Shown here piece after piece: positions 37,277 through 51,138 of a stretch of 64,000 bases of DNA. Position 1 is the first letter of the stretch, and each line of letters begins with the position of its first letter. The notes under the pieces are model-generated. The model saw only the letters and a program-made list of their open reading frames with translations. It searched no databases and had not been told where the DNA came from. The stretch covers positions 400,746,192 to 400,810,191 of the forward strand of contig CM060921.1 in NCBI GenBank assembly GCA_030737875.1, read 5' to 3'. Position numbers and translations under genes: made by a program. This DNA is from Allium sativum (Eukaryota > Streptophyta > Magnoliopsida > Asparagales > Amaryllidaceae).

Positions 37277-37361
37277 GAGTTGATATGCCCGACAAAAAGG
37301 TACAAGTTCATATTTCATATGGCATGAGATTTTGATGAGCCGAATTGGCAAACCGCTTGGC
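37277..37361 (+). other. Element B interior, middle part
   Basis: An 85 bp slice of element B between solo LTRs C and E. It includes ATGCCCGACAAAAAGGTAC, matching element A interior near 1117. The last five bases, TTGGC, are the target duplication of solo LTR E. Confidence 0.85.
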
Positions 37362-40300
37362 TGTAACACCCCACCTCCGCTAGGTCACTCGCAAGGGAAT
37401 GCACTAGGTTTGGTGAAGCATTATCGAGGTAAACATGCACAGAAATATTACAAGACAGAACATATATATATAAAACAGCGGAAGTAAAACAAGTTTCATT
37501 ACCTTATAAAATAAGGTCTAAAGCCTTTTACATCAGAATAAATCAAAACCTGTCTTGTAATAGTAAAGAAGCATAAAACCTTTTCATAAATTATTCCCCA
37601 AGTAAAACAGTAAAGTAGCCATAGTCAAGAAAAGTCCAAGCCATGCGTGATGACCTTCAAGCAGAAGAAGCCCGAACTAGATAACAGTGTTTCCTCCCTG
37701 AAAACCTGGGGGGGGGGGGAACGGAAGACAAGAGGCGAAAGAAAACGGGGTCAGTCATAAAGACTGGTAAGTCCTATCTACTTCTAGTATAAAAACAGGT
37801 AAAGGTAACATGACATGCATAAACTGAAAGTAAACATAAGGATGGCAACAAGATAGATAGGCTAAACCAAGATAACTGGATGAACTACTGTAGTAAGGTA
37901 AACTAAAGTATCATGATAGACTACGGTGTCAAGATAAGTCAAGGTATCACATTGTTAGGTTTCTATCAAGTATACTATCCCAAGGTATCTAGCATGTATA
38001 ACATCCCACGGTATCTATCATGTATATTTCTCATGGTTCTAACATGTATATTTGCTCTGCACCTCTCGTACTAGTATCCCAAACCGCGTCATGTGTGAAC
38101 TATGAATGTCCATTGCCCAATGTCATGTAATGGTCCATGTCAACCTAATATATATAGCATATGTAGGTTTTCCCAACTCGTATGTTTCTTTCCATGTATA
38201 AGTTCAGTCCTTTGCCGTAGGCCGTATGGGCTTTCCCATGTGAACGTTTTATCCTTGAGGTTATTTTGGACTGCTACCCTTGATCTTGTTACGTTTCCTT
38301 ACCATGAACTATCGCGCGTTCCCTTAGGATTTATGCCACCTAGGACCACTAGGGATTATGCTACCTAATGAACGTTTCCGTATCTCGGTTTGGGTTTTGG
38401 CCACCTAGGACCACTAGGGATTATGCAACCCGTCAACCGCGCCCTTTTGTCCCACGTATGTATCGTGAACTGTTTTCCATGTCTAGACGCACATGTTCCT
38501 CAATGTGCTATCCGAGTTTCGTGCCAGGGCAAATCAAGAAATACGGAACTCGGTCGGGATCTTTGAGTCGTCTGCTGATGCAGATATCAAGGTCTATTTT
38601 TGTACCCGTGGCTATGATCCCACGTGACCCCTCCCTCAACTACTGAAAGGCAATCCAAGAAAAATCATGTATGAGAACTACACTAAGGCCCATCGATGCC
38701 CACTTCCAGATAGCCAACCTCACCCATAACTCGATAGTTAGTATATGGTCTTTTGGGAGTTCCCTGCCTTTCCATACGTACACGATTGACTAAAGATGGT
38801 AGGTAGTCGGCGACATGCTATCCCGGGGCAAAATCAAGTATCGTCGACTCCACGCTAATCCATCCCAGGCTTTAGGTCGCTCGCATAGCAGCCAAGGCAT
38901 ACTCTTGGCTCTTCTACCGCAGACCTTAACCTCTGTGAGGCCGGGTTTCATGGACCACTTGCCACCTCACAGAGGGATACCAAGAGTACCCTCACGTTCC
39001 CCGAAGCTTCCGCTTCGTCACCCAGTTCGCTGGAGCTTTTATCCAAGTCAGATAACTTGCTCCTCCTCGTATACTAAGCGATGACCTATCGTACCAGGTT
39101 ACTAATCTCTTTATGAACTAGTCCCATGTCCTTAGCTAAGAATTATTACTTAGTTACCCTTAACTAAGGTTTACCACTTAGCCCCTCTCTCCGCTATCCT
39201 TGTTAACTACGATTTCCAACCTAGTCCCCTGAGCTAGGGTTTTGTCAAATGGGTTAAGTGTTGTTATCCAAGTTCATGACTTAACCCGCCTACGAATCAT
39301 GTCAAGATTGGCTAAGTACTCAAGTTCAAGGCTTAGCCCTACCAGTTGGTTAAGTGTATTAAGAAGCTCATGACTTGACCCTATCAAGTCAAATTGGTTA
39401 AGTATTTATTTGTCTTAACCCTATCAGATTATCATGTTAGATTGATTAAGCATATATTATCTTAATCCCATCAGATCGTCGGGTCGGATTGGTTAAGTGT
39501 ATGTTAACTTAACCCCATCCACTAATCGTATTACATTGGTTAAGCCTAATTTAAAAGGTCTTGTGACTTAACCCCACCAGACCCACGTATTAGATTGGTT
39601 AAGTGTAGGTTAACTTAACCTCATCAAATCATCACGTATAATTGGTTAAGTATAAGTTACTTAACCCCATTAAATTATCAAATTAAATTAGTTAAGTATT
39701 GGTTACTTAACCTCATTGGATTACCAAGTTTAGATTGGTTAAGTGTTTAACTTAACCCCGTCGAATTACCGTGTTTAGATTAGTTAAGTATAGGTTACTT
39801 AACCCCATCTAATTACCGTGTTTAGATTAGTTAAGTCTTAATTACTTAACCCCATCTAATTACCGTGTTTAGTTTAGTTAAGTCTTAATTACTTAACCCC
39901 ATCGAATTACCAAGTCGGATTAGTTAAGCGTAAATTACTTAACCCCATCCTCTAATTGTCTTGTATGGTTAAGTGTCATTAAGAAATCAAGCCCGGTCCC
40001 ACTTAACCTACTCATTCGTGTCATATCGGTTAAGTGTCATTAGTCAACTTTACTTAACCTTATCATGTGGCATTAATTTAATTAATGCACTCTCAACCTC
40101 TCACATTAGACCTTGTTGTGGTTACTAGTTAAGCCGGGCGGGTCCGGGTAGTTTTACACCACAACCTAGTCTAACCTCGGGTCTTAAGCGCGACATGACC
40201 AACTTCTCAGATTGGATCCTATTGTTTGTAGCTACTAGTTAAGCCGGGCGGGTCCGGGTAGATTTATGCTACAAACTCAACCCAACCTCGAGTTGGCCAC

Positions 40301-40532
40301 TTTCATGTTTGGTCTAGTGTCTTTTTACACTTACAACCCACCCATGTCTAGTTCAAGTTCCATGTTTTCGCACGTGTCATGACCATATTTAAATGTATCA
40401 TGAATGTCATGTTCTCATGTAAGCCCCATGTCAAGTTTTTCATGTCATACCCACGTTTTTCCTAAGCTACCTAAACGTATTTCCAACCCAAGTGGAAGCG
40501 AGTCACATAGTAGGGTGTTATGCCAACATATT

Positions 40533-40720
40533 GGCCACAAACATGCATAGTGTCATAAGGGAATTTGGCCACATACATGCATAGTGTCATAAGGGAATTT
40601 GGCCACAAACATGCATAGTATCATAAAGGAATTTGGCCACAAGCACGCATGACAAATCAAGAAGGGGTTGGCCACAAACATGCATAACATAAAAAGGTGA
40701 TTGGCCACAAACTTGCATAT
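40533..40720. repeat. Short tandem repeat in solo LTR E
   Basis: Five or so units containing TTGGCCACAAACATGCATA followed by variable GTCATAAGGGAA sequence. Not seen in this form in the element D LTRs, where GCATGC-type motifs occupy the matching region. Confidence 0.75.
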
Positions 40721-41429
40721 TATCATAAGGGGTTTTAGGTTCATATACTTGCATAAGCCCCAAGTTAAGTTCATGCACATATTTCACAAGCCCAAAGTGG
40801 TTCTAAGGTCTTATGCCCACATTCACAAGTTAAAGGTTCAATCTTTCATGATAGACTAGGCTAAACATAACATGAGTGACATGATATAGTCGCTAAAACA
40901 TAGTTCCAAGTCATATATTCAAGGTAAGAGGCAAAACTAGGTTCACATAGGCTATAACACTTATGTTTAACCGCATTTTATTCCATGCCATCATTAAACT
41001 ACAGTTAACATCTCGAAGTAGCTAGAACTTACATAGCGAGGCTTAGGAAAAGGATCATGCATCATCTTGACGAAGAAAGGTGGCTCCTTTGTCGAAGAAA
41101 AGTCATGAAACTCGCATAGCAACGTTGATTTGGCCTCGATTTGGTGTAGCAAGCTTGCACCTTTTGATTTGAACCCGATTTGAATGCATAGACTCTTGAA
41201 GTTGGAGATGGAGGCCATGATCAATGGAGATTTGGGCAGCACTTCGTTGCATGAGTGAATTATGAGGGATTTAGAGTAAGCTTAGGGTCTTTTTATCGAG
41301 ATTAGGAGTAGTTTAGGCCGTTAGATTAACCCTAGGATAGATCCAAGCCCTCAAAAATCGTCACAAGCCTCCAAAACCGAGCCAAACAACAAAAAAGGTG
41401 CACCAGGTTTCCTGGGTCCGACAAGGCAG

Positions 41430-41534
41430 GTCGACCCCCAGGTCAACCCTGGGGTCGACTCCCCAGTCGACCTGGTTGGCAGGGGGTCGACTCCCCAGTC
41501 GACCTCCCCTGGTCTGGCGGGAAATTTTCCCGCC
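41430..41534. promoter_or_regulatory. E2F-like palindrome plus six GTCGAC-type units, solo LTR E
   Basis: GGCGGGAAATTTTCCCGCC (41516-41534) is a perfect palindrome with TTTCCCGCC on both strands. The adjacent array (41430-41503) has five GTCGAC and one GTCAAC; pitch is 12 bp with one 20 bp gap. The spacer text differs from that of D and F. Confidence 0.7.
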
Positions 41535-41769
41535 ACTTCTGAATTCTGAAATTTGAATCTGTTTTCGTTTTCGAATTTTTCGTGAAACTTCGCGAGGCCA
41601 TATCTTGGTCATACAGACTCCGATTTACGAAATTTCGGACTCTATTTCGCGTATTTTTCTGAGACGAACGCAATGGCATGGCTCGTTTCTCCTGATTCAG
41701 ATTTTATAGTTTAATTCCGCCTTGATTCTCGTCTTAGCATGTTGTAAAAATCCAGGTTGTTACATTGGC

Positions 41770-42048
41770 TGTTTGATTTTCTTTTGGGTTGGAGATGGCC
41801 CAGAGAGGTAAGTTGGAGTTTGACCTATCGACCAGTACACAGGAGGTGCTGGCGAAATTTTTCGAAAAGTTAAGGAGTTAGAAAATTTTCAGGATTTTTG
41901 AAAATTTTCGTTGATAAGAATTAATTAATAAATTTAATTGAAATTAAATTGGTTCAGTTGAAACTAAAGTTAAGGAGTGAACAAATATGTTCTAACCAGT
42001 CGATAGGGTCGTCCTCTAACTTAGCAATTTCGAGGACGAAATTATTTT
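41770..42048 (+). other. Element B interior, right part
   Basis: It contains the shared GGAGGTGCTGGCGAAATTTT module (about 41829-41880) and ends with TTTCGAGGACGAAATT before the polypurine tract, like the 3' end of the interiors of D and F. No coding motif. Confidence 0.85.
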
Positions 42049-42061
42049 AAGTGGGGAAGAA
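42049..42061 (+). other. Polypurine tract of element B
   Basis: AAGTGGGGAAGAA directly before the TGTAATGACCC start of the 3' LTR. Confidence 0.92.
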
Positions 42062-44312
42062 TGTAATGACCCGCATTGGCAGAGGTGTTATAATTAATTA
42101 ATTAAATTATTGGAAGGGTGATTAAGAGAATAAAATGATGGTCGTTGAATTAAATAATGGTGAATATTTAATTAAAATAATAATTAAATTCTGAAATAAT
42201 CAGAATTGGCTGAAATGGCGATATGGTGTGAACTGGATCATCAGTGATATTAAATTCAGTTTAGAATTGAATTAGAATGACGAATATATTTAAATAACGT
42301 CAGTTTGAACGTATAATTTTATTATAATTATAAACGAGCCCGAAATGGCGTTGTAGTTCGCGATTTGGCGATTCGAACTTCAACTGAGTATACAGAAGTC
42401 GTTTTAAACCGGATTTCTGTGAAACAAGAAACGTGTGGAGCTGGTGGAGTATATTTTTCTAGTGGAAGAGAAAAATTGGGATTTCGTCGTATAGATTTTG
42501 ATTTACGTCCAAATCAAATTTCAGAAAAGTCGCTATGGAATTCCTTTATAATTCGTAACGCTTTATATACGTTATAAAAGGGTTTTTCAATGTAAATTGA
42601 ATATCGATTCAACCTGGACTTGAAGTATCAAGTATATAATTTTTCTTAAGCTGTATGGTATTCCACTATGAATATATACGACAATATATATTTATTTATA
42701 TTTAATTTAATTTAAATATATTTATATATTTAAATGGGTCATTCAGAGCTTTAAAAATAGCCGGTTTTGCAAACGAAGTTGGAATTCGACGAAACTAATT
42801 TTGTTGGATCCGCAACATCAAATTATTGCTAGATGTCAAGTTTCGTGATTTTTAGAGTCACTGTGTGGCCGTACGGATTTTTAGAGTGAAAAACGGTCAG
42901 TATTCTGACGGTTAAAAATACGCTGTGTGAGCATACGAAGTCGAAATTCGACGAAACCAGTTTCGTTGGGACCGTAATGTCGAACTATAGCTGCATGTAC
43001 GGTTTCGTTATTTTTGGGTATCGTGTGCGATCACACAAATTTTTCGAAGGTAGAATGAATATTAAAATGAAAATATATTCATAAATATCTCCAATAAAAT
43101 ATCTAAAACAAACACCCCATAAATACCCCCCCACCTTACTTCCCTTAAAACCTAAATCGGAAGTCAACACAGCAAGAATGATGCGCCGTTGGTTTTTTCC
43201 CTCTTTCACTAAAATTTCGATCTTCAACAAATCATTTTAAAACCAAATAAAATTCGTAAAATCATTTACCAAGGGTATATGAACTTGTTTAATGCTCCTC
43301 TTCATTTCTACATTGTTCTTACTTGGTGCGATGGTTTTTTCTGAACCCAGTTCTCGTCGCGGGATTGCTAGGGTTCGACGGATTCAAATGTGTGAGAAGC
43401 GATTCGGTATTAATGGGTTACATTTGTATTTATTGTGGAGAGTAGAATTGATTGTGATTTTTTTGGGGATTCCGATGTTGGTTTGGGTGGTGCGGCTCCC
43501 TGTAGTCGCGGTGGAAGCATTAGACAATATCGATGGGAAGGTGCGCGTGTTCAGTGCGATTGTGTGGAGAGGAGGGAGGATTCGAACAGAGATTGGATGG
43601 TGTATTCGGGTTGGAACCTTATGGAACATGGCACGAGAAGAGGTCGATCTAAATTGGTCAATGTTTGTGTAGATGGAGCGTGCTCGAGAAGGTATCGTTC
43701 GTGAAGAAGAAGTAAGTGGTGTTTGGGCTTACCTGGTGGTGGGCCGAAATATTTACTGAGTATGGGCCATTCATAAAAAGAAAAAAGAAAAAAGGAAAAT
43801 ATAAAAGCCCAAAGAAGAAAAGGGGACGTGAATGTTGGAACAAGGTATTAGAAGGAGAAAGCGGTTCCACTACTGTCCAGGAAAGAAGAACGTGGCGGTT
43901 CTGGGTTGTTTAAATGGGCCGTGGTAGTTGAAAAGGGGTGAGGCCCGTCCATTAATAATATAAGTTATTTAAATTTAATTTAAGTGTGTATTAACTTATA
44001 ACGTCAACAACTTATTCATATTAAATCAGAATCGCGAATCGTAAGTTGCGTTGGGGCCGTATGGACGAGAGCCTCACAATGAAGCTGAATGGAAGTGGAT
44101 TGGGACTCGTATGAATTTATGGCGAAATAAATTGTTTGATTCAAATCAAAACAAACAGTTTATCGTTCTTTAACGATGAACTGCCAATGTGAGTAAATCT
44201 CACTAACTCTGTACAGTTTATAATTTCATGTTGTATTTTTAGAACTGTTAGAAATTGTCTGATTGACTGTGTGTTGACTGTTGATTGAACTGCTAGTCAG
44301 TAAATTAAATAT

Positions 44313-44344
<32 letters not shown>

Positions 44345-46794
44345 ATATATAAACAGTTAGATAGTTATATATATTGATTCTGTTTATCAGAATAATTCAT
44401 ATTGAACTGAAAGTGATGACAATCATGTTGTGTAACATCTGTGGCTGCAGGGAAACAGGTTGGAGGAATCCGACTGGATTCCTCAACAGTTATTTTATTG
44501 TTTTTCATATATTTTGATATATGATGTGAATTATAACCTGTTGTTGATTGTGTGTGTATGGACGATATTGGATATCGAAATTTGACATGTTAAATACCGT
44601 AACATACCAGAATGTTTATAAGGGGATTTTCAAAGTGATATTGAAAATAAAATATTTATAAATGGAATATTTATAAATAAGAGATATTTATAAATTTGAA
44701 TATTTATAAGTAAGGAATATTTGTAAATTGGAATATTTATAAATATGAGATATTCAGAAAGGAAATAATTCCAAAACATTTTCTTTTTGAATGGAAAGGC
44801 CTGTGTGGCGGGTTTGGGGATTTTCCCGATGCTCCCGGTACAAAGGAGTTTATGGAGAATTTTCCCGGGAATATAAGGAGTTATAATATTTTTCAGAAAT
44901 CAAAATGAAATAGAAATGTTTGTAAAACCTTTACAAATGAAATTGAAAAGGAGATATATTTGAAATCAAATATAGGAGGAATTTATTTGTTAATCAAATA
45001 TAAAGGGATTTATTTGTTAATCAAATATAAAGGGATTTATTTACAAATCAAATATAAAGGAATATATTGGTAAAGCATAGATAAAGAATTAAAAGAATTT
45101 ATTTATTTAGGAAATAAATAAAAGTAAAAGGGGTTTATTTATTTAGGAAATAAATAAAGATTAATGGAGATATTTATTTGTTAGAATAAATAGAATTTAA
45201 AATAGATATTTATTTGTTAAATAAATAGAAAGGATAAATTTATAAATGACAGTTTATAAATTAAATTAAATATTTATCATTCGATAAATGGAATATATAA
45301 GTCTGAACTTATATAGAGAAGAGATATTGTTTTTAACACCGATAGTTTAAATAGAATGGGCACACAACACTTGTATAAGTGAAGAACGATATTAAAGAGA
45401 ACATTTATAAAGTGCAGAACCGTTACTAAAAGTAATTCTTTATAAATGAATAAACGTTATCAAATAGGGGTAAACGAATAAGAGAAATCGATTAGAGTTA
45501 TAATAAATCAGTAGGGTTGACCAGTTAGAATTAACCAGTTAGAAGTTAACCAATTAGAGTTAAACCATTAGAGTTAACCCGATTAGGGTTATCCAGTTAG
45601 AAGTAATCAGTTCGATTTAATCAGTAGAGTTAATAGAATCAGAAATATTCGAGATGAGTTAATCGATTTGAGTTAATCGAAGTGAGATAATCGAATAGTA
45701 GATATTCGAAGTGAGATAATTGAATCAGAAATATTCGAGATGAGTTAATCGATTTGAGTTAATCGAAGTGAGATATTCGAAGTGAGATAATCGAATCAGA
45801 GATATTCGAAGTGAGTTGATCGAATCTAGTTACTCGACAGGAGTAAAATCGAATAAGATTTTATTCGAAGAAAGAGATTATCGAATATAAGTATTCGAAA
45901 GTAAGCAAATTGAATATAAGTTGTTCGAATAAGTTATTCGAATAAGAGTTAATACAATAAGAGTTATTCGAATTAGTTATTCGAATAGGGTTAAATAAAT
46001 AAGAGTTATTCGAATTAGTTATTCGAATAGAATTAAATAAATAAGGGTATTCGAATTAGTTATTCGAATAGAGTTAAACACAAAGGAGTTATCGATTTTA
46101 GTTTAATTGAAAGGAGTTATCGAATTAGTTATTCGAATAGAATTAAATAAATAAGAGTTATTCGAATTTGTTATTCGAATAGAATTAAATAAATAAGGGT
46201 ATTCGAATTAGTTATTCGAATAGAGTTAAACACAAAGGAGTTATCGATTTTAGTTTAATCGAAAGGAGTTATCGATTATTGTTTAATCGAAAGGAGTTAT
46301 CGAATTTGTTATTCGAAAAGAGTTAAGTAAGGAGTTAAATAAAAAGAGTTAATCGAATAAGGTTACATAAATGGAGTTAATCGAATTTAGTTTATTCGGA
46401 GAAAGGTTTTCGAATCTAGTTATTTATAAGAGATATTATCAAATATAGTTATTTGAAGGGAGGAGTTATCAAATAGAGATTTATTCGAACGAGAGTTACA
46501 TAAGGAAGTGTTAAAGAGTTAAAAAGATGAACTTACCCTATTTCGAGATTTGAAATGTTGTTCAGTTAAGGTCTGAGAGGTAGTTATACCCCAACTTGAT
46601 TGACTTCGTTTTTAATTTAGAAATGGTTAAGGTTCGAGAGTGAAAGTGGTTAAGTGATTTAGTAAATAAGTATAGTGGTTTGAGTTATCGGTGCGATGTT
46701 GATTTAAACATCTGTTTAAATCCAAGTAAAGAAGATTTGGAAATGTTTTCCAAATAGAATCGGAAACGTAATCAAATATTGAAATAAGGAAATA

Positions 46795-46830
<36 letters not shown>

Positions 46831-48307
46831 TGATGATTGATTGATAGAATTTCCATCTGGAAATAATATCATTGTTTGCACACGTATTTTTCTTCGATAG
46901 TTAACTCACCGACTATCGAAGTTCTTGACCATTTTAACGTTGTTAATATGGAGAGACCGGTTGGATTATTATCCAAAGAACCACTCTGTATTGGCATAAG
47001 CGTTGCGAATCATATATGCCGAATATAATTGAAGACGGAGTAAAGTGCAAGGGCTATTGTATAAGTCTTAGATAACATTGCCTAAGATGGATGTACTGAA
47101 TAGTGCCTTCGGCTCATCCTGTTCCTGGATGACTTGTATGGACGGATGTCTGACAGAGTATTTCCAGACGATCACGTATATTGATTTCTCCAACCGTACC
47201 AAGAGTGGAAGCGGAGAAGGAAACTTCTTTTAGCTAACACATAATGTATTGTTGAGGACGTCAATCGATGATTTGATGATGTGGCATTCAAAGTGAATCT
47301 GGTGTGATGATAAAGCGTAACTTCTAGCCTCATCATCCGGTAAATGACAGAAATCGGGCAGGCAAGCATGGCTAAGTCGGTCGCACCGAAGTAGGGTGTA
47401 TAATCACCTATCTAGAGAATATTCATTTTCTTCTTTAATCTATCAATGCTGTCTCATATATATACGGGAAACGATTACTGATCCCAACCGTTGGTGATAT
47501 ACATTCGATACACTCAAGCAAAATGAGTGGTCGGTCATGTGTGGCTGAGTTACAAGATTTTCTTTTTGAACTCCAGTGTATCGTTCCTAGAGTACACTGA
47601 TCGGAAGGTGGTTCCATACCTTGTCATAGTTGGAAACCCATTACCCAATACGTGCTTGCGGTTTTGATTGTATACTATATATGTAGAACGTGAGATGAAA
47701 GCGTTTCTGCTAGATGATTATATATATACTGTGGTTGATAAACATTATTATAATATCAAAAGGTTTTTGATATAAAGATATTTTGGATTCTCATAAGGGA
47801 AAAACCCGTTCCGTTATGCGGCATGGTCTTATGAGATATCGTTTACTTGTTTGATCTGTTTTAAACTGTTTTACTCATACCAGTCCCATGACTGACCCGG
47901 AGTTTATTTGTTTGTTTCCCTAAACTCTTGGGTGCTTAATTTGTACGGGCAGTCAAGTAGTCGGGATTTACAGATAAAATTGAAGAGCTAGAGCAGGAGG
48001 CTTCAGGATCATATAGCTATAGTTATTTCCGCTGTGTTGTAAGTGTTGTACTGTGATAATGATGTATATTCAAGTACAGATGTATATTCCAAGTTATGTT
48101 ATATATATTATATGTTATTCGTTCCGCTGTGAGATTCGTGTTACTCTGATGTTGTGTTCTTCTTCTTCTTCTTCTATTCTAAGTTTCTATCTTATCTTTC
48201 CTCACCCTCTAATTTCTTTCACTAATTACCAGGATTTTTCGATGTTTTGGTTATCAACATCGAGTTTATGTCGATAACCAAAGTCGCTCAAAATCCGGGT
48301 CATTACA
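42062..48307 (+). repeat. Element B 3' LTR, 6246 bp
   Basis: Counterpart of 13463-19726 with the same order of parts: U3-like block, leader (43292-43672), (AT)n run (about 44313-44350), GGAGG module (about 44830-44882), TTCGAA array (about 45640-46490), a longer (AT)n at about 46797-46826, and double hairpin at 47881-47927. Small indels and substitutions relative to the 5' copy indicate age since insertion. Confidence 0.95.
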
Positions 48308-48312
48308 AGTCA

Positions 48313-51097
48313 TAGGCATGTAAATGTTCGTGACTATTAAGGCGATGTTGAACCGTGCCGATAAGCATACCGTTTGTAAGATTTGAACAAGTTCAGAGAT
48401 TTTTAGTCTTAAATTATTGCATTGTACCTACAAAATTTTGATGGTTGACCTTGTCTCTTTTCCAGTTTTCAATGATCGAGCATGTTCAATATTTTCTAAT
48501 TAAAGTTATATTGCTGAATAAATGTAATTTGATAAAAGAAACATGAGTTTAAAACAAAAACAATTCAGAAAGAAAGAAAGCTCTAGAAATAAAAGATGGA
48601 TTCTTCAAAGAAAAGCTATGTCTATGGGACTATAAAAGCAGAGAGATTTATGGCAGTATACATATAAGATTTAATATTGTATTTTGTCATATAGGATTTG
48701 TAAATAGATTACAAATGCCAAGGTTTTAACATAGAATTAAGCAAAATTGATGAGGGTTTGGACACTTAAGCAATAGAATTCTTTTGTAAGCACATGAATT
48801 TGGCATAGGAATTTGTTTCAAATCGTAGATCTAGCTAATTTTAGTTGTTACTGGATCCCAAAGATTTAGAAAGCGCTATTATAATCGTAAATGGTTGTTA
48901 CTACATGCATGCATATAACTATCACCAACGAACTTAAGTAGTTAGTAAAATTACTCTGAATAAATACTACATTTGTTGGAATTGCAAATGCATTTCTTTC
49001 AATATTCTGAAATTTTGTGGTACATCTTTTGCAAGGGCTTACAAATATTTGAAATTCTCAAAATATTTGAAATGTATAATACACATTATGTGTAACACAT
49101 TTCACATACTTGAAGTTCTCAGAATATCTTTGCGGTTCATCTTTGTAAACCATTATAAATATCTGAAATGTATTATATGTTATCAATTTTTGAAATATCC
49201 TTTGTAGCTAGTACATTTTACCAGTTCCAAAGTGAGGCATTCCCGTATGTTGATTCTTGACTGCAGTAGTTATGTCATAAGTGGCATGGCACTATTTCCT
49301 TTTTCTTTTCTCATTTGTCCTTTCATTTCTTTTTTTTGTTTTGACTGTAGCTCTACCATATTGTTACCATTAACTGAAGTGATATTGTAATTGCTTGCCT
49401 ATGCATCCACTGTAAGATAAGTGTATTATATGCCTACCTGATGCAACCCTTTTAGTTTCTGTAAACCAGTGAAAGTCAATACTGAATGTATATCTGCCTA
49501 GCTATCGGATATTGTCAAGTATGATGTTTATTTGACATTCAAATTGGGTTGAAAATCACATTTATTGTTTATAGCATATTATGTGTTTTTATATCATTTA
49601 TTAACATAACATAGTGTCATATCTATTGCTTTAGGGTAAAAAAAACCTCACATATAAACGCAAGCTATTGTTTATAGCATATTATGTATTCTTGTATTGT
49701 TCTTATATTGTTTATCATGTATAAATGCAAGCTTTGGATAATGAGATTTTTGAAGAATTTCAAAATGATGATTTGTTTTTTCTTTTTTGAAGTAAACAAT
49801 CTTAAATATAATCAAAGTTCAGTGGGAGTGAATTCAGCTCAAGGAGAAAGAAAAGATTTCAACAACAAACGAGAACAAATCTGACGCATCATGACCGTCT
49901 TTTATCATTTGCCATTTGCCATTTGAGTTTCCATATGATTTTAGGAGTTTTAATATTTCGGTTGTAATGCTTGAAATTTTTGTAAAAGATCAACTTTTAT
50001 CTATTGTGTGATTTGTTTGATTTTGTAAGTTAAAGTGGACTTACCGGCTTGGATTATGTGCGAATAACAAGCAAATATGTATGTCATGTTTCGATTCAAT
50101 GTTTTGTGATTTATATTTCGGAATAAAAATTGTTTTGTGACTTTTAGTTAATTAGTTGTAGCGTATACTTTTAAAAATCTGAATTATCTTACATTTTATA
50201 TCAATATTCTACCGCAATAGCTAAATAGCTATTTTGAAAATTTATTTCTATCCATATTGGCTTTTTATCTTTTTGACTTATAATTCGTTATTGTGCCAAA
50301 TGAACTTTTCTACTTTGTAAATTTTTAGAAGTAAAAGCACTTATCTTATAAGCATAAGAATTTCTGCTTTGGGTATCCAAATAGGCCCTTAGAAAAATCA
50401 TAAACTTCTAAGCTGGAATGAAGCTCTCTCAATGGTTTCTCTTCTTCCTCCTCCTTACTAAATTTCTCAAACTATACTTGAATGAACTCCAAACTCAACC
50501 AAACTTTTCCAATGACCTTGGAACACCATTAGAACTTGTTTTAGATCAAACAAATTGAAGATATATGGAACAAAATGATGAACATGCAACGTCTGAGGGC
50601 ATCAAAGAAGAGGAAAATAAGGAAAACTAAGTGCAAGGCAAGGAGGAGGAAGCAGAAAGGTGTTGTAAGGACAAGACTTGACTTTTGTTCTTGGATCTTG
50701 GATCTTGGTTCTTGGATCTTACTTGTTTTTTCATTAAAGGTGACTTAAAAACTCACTTTAAATGGAAGATATAACTCATACTTGTTTATGTTTGGTCATG
50801 TTAAAGTTGTATGAATTGTTGCTAACTTATGCTAGCACATCAGCTTTTGTTCTTACCTTAAAGTAAGCAATATATGGAACCCATAAATGGATTTGAATGT
50901 ACATGAAATGGACTTGAATAAACCTATATGCCAAGTATGAAGGCCTTGAAACATAGGATTTAGTTAGGGATTGACTTTAAAGTTATTTAAATTGAGATTG
51001 CAATTATAACGATAATAGCTATGGATAAAGTTAAGAATTGTCGTGTATTCAGTAAATTTTCGAGGAACTTCATAGAGAAATCCTTAGGAGTTCCTCG

Positions 51098-51138
<41 letters not shown>

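Larger units (their letters stand above)
37362..41764 (-). mobile_element. Solo LTR E (element D/F family, minus strand, 4403 bp)
   Basis: On the minus strand it begins at 41764 with TGTAACAACCTGG and ends at 37362 with GGGGTGTTACA. Its flanks are the perfect duplication TTGGC (37357-37361 and 41765-41769). It has every D-family landmark inverted: E2F-like palindrome (41516-41534), six GTCGAC-type units (41430-41503, one mutated to GTTGAC when read on the minus strand), hairpin array (about 39245-40075) and CAGTC/GACTG hairpin (37752-37766). No interior sequence remains. It has diverged more from D than the two D LTRs from each other, so it is a separate subfamily or an older insertion. It also holds a short tandem repeat of about 45 bp with GGCCACAAACATGCATA (about 40533-40720). 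Confidence 0.94.
13463..48307 (+). mobile_element. Element B: complete non-autonomous LTR retrotransposon with 6.25 kb LTRs, containing three nested insertions
   Basis: Two long direct repeats, 13463-19726 and 42062-48307, both start TGTAATGACCCGCATTGGC and end CATTACA. They are flanked by the perfect 5 bp duplication AGTCA (13458-13462 and 48308-48312). A primer binding site follows the left LTR and a polypurine tract precedes the right LTR. Removing nested solo LTR C (with D inside it) and solo LTR E leaves an interior of only about 1.5 kb, without coding motifs. About 12.5 kb of LTR therefore encloses about 1.5 kb of interior. The block before the right LTR resembles that of the coding chromovirus at 55511-62648, so a Tekay/Del origin is inferred. 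Confidence 0.95.

Noticed and set aside
50270..50400. GGGCCTATTTGG-like end (inverted near 50378-50392) suggesting a MITE
   Set aside because: I could not find a matching inverted end or target duplication within several hundred bases.
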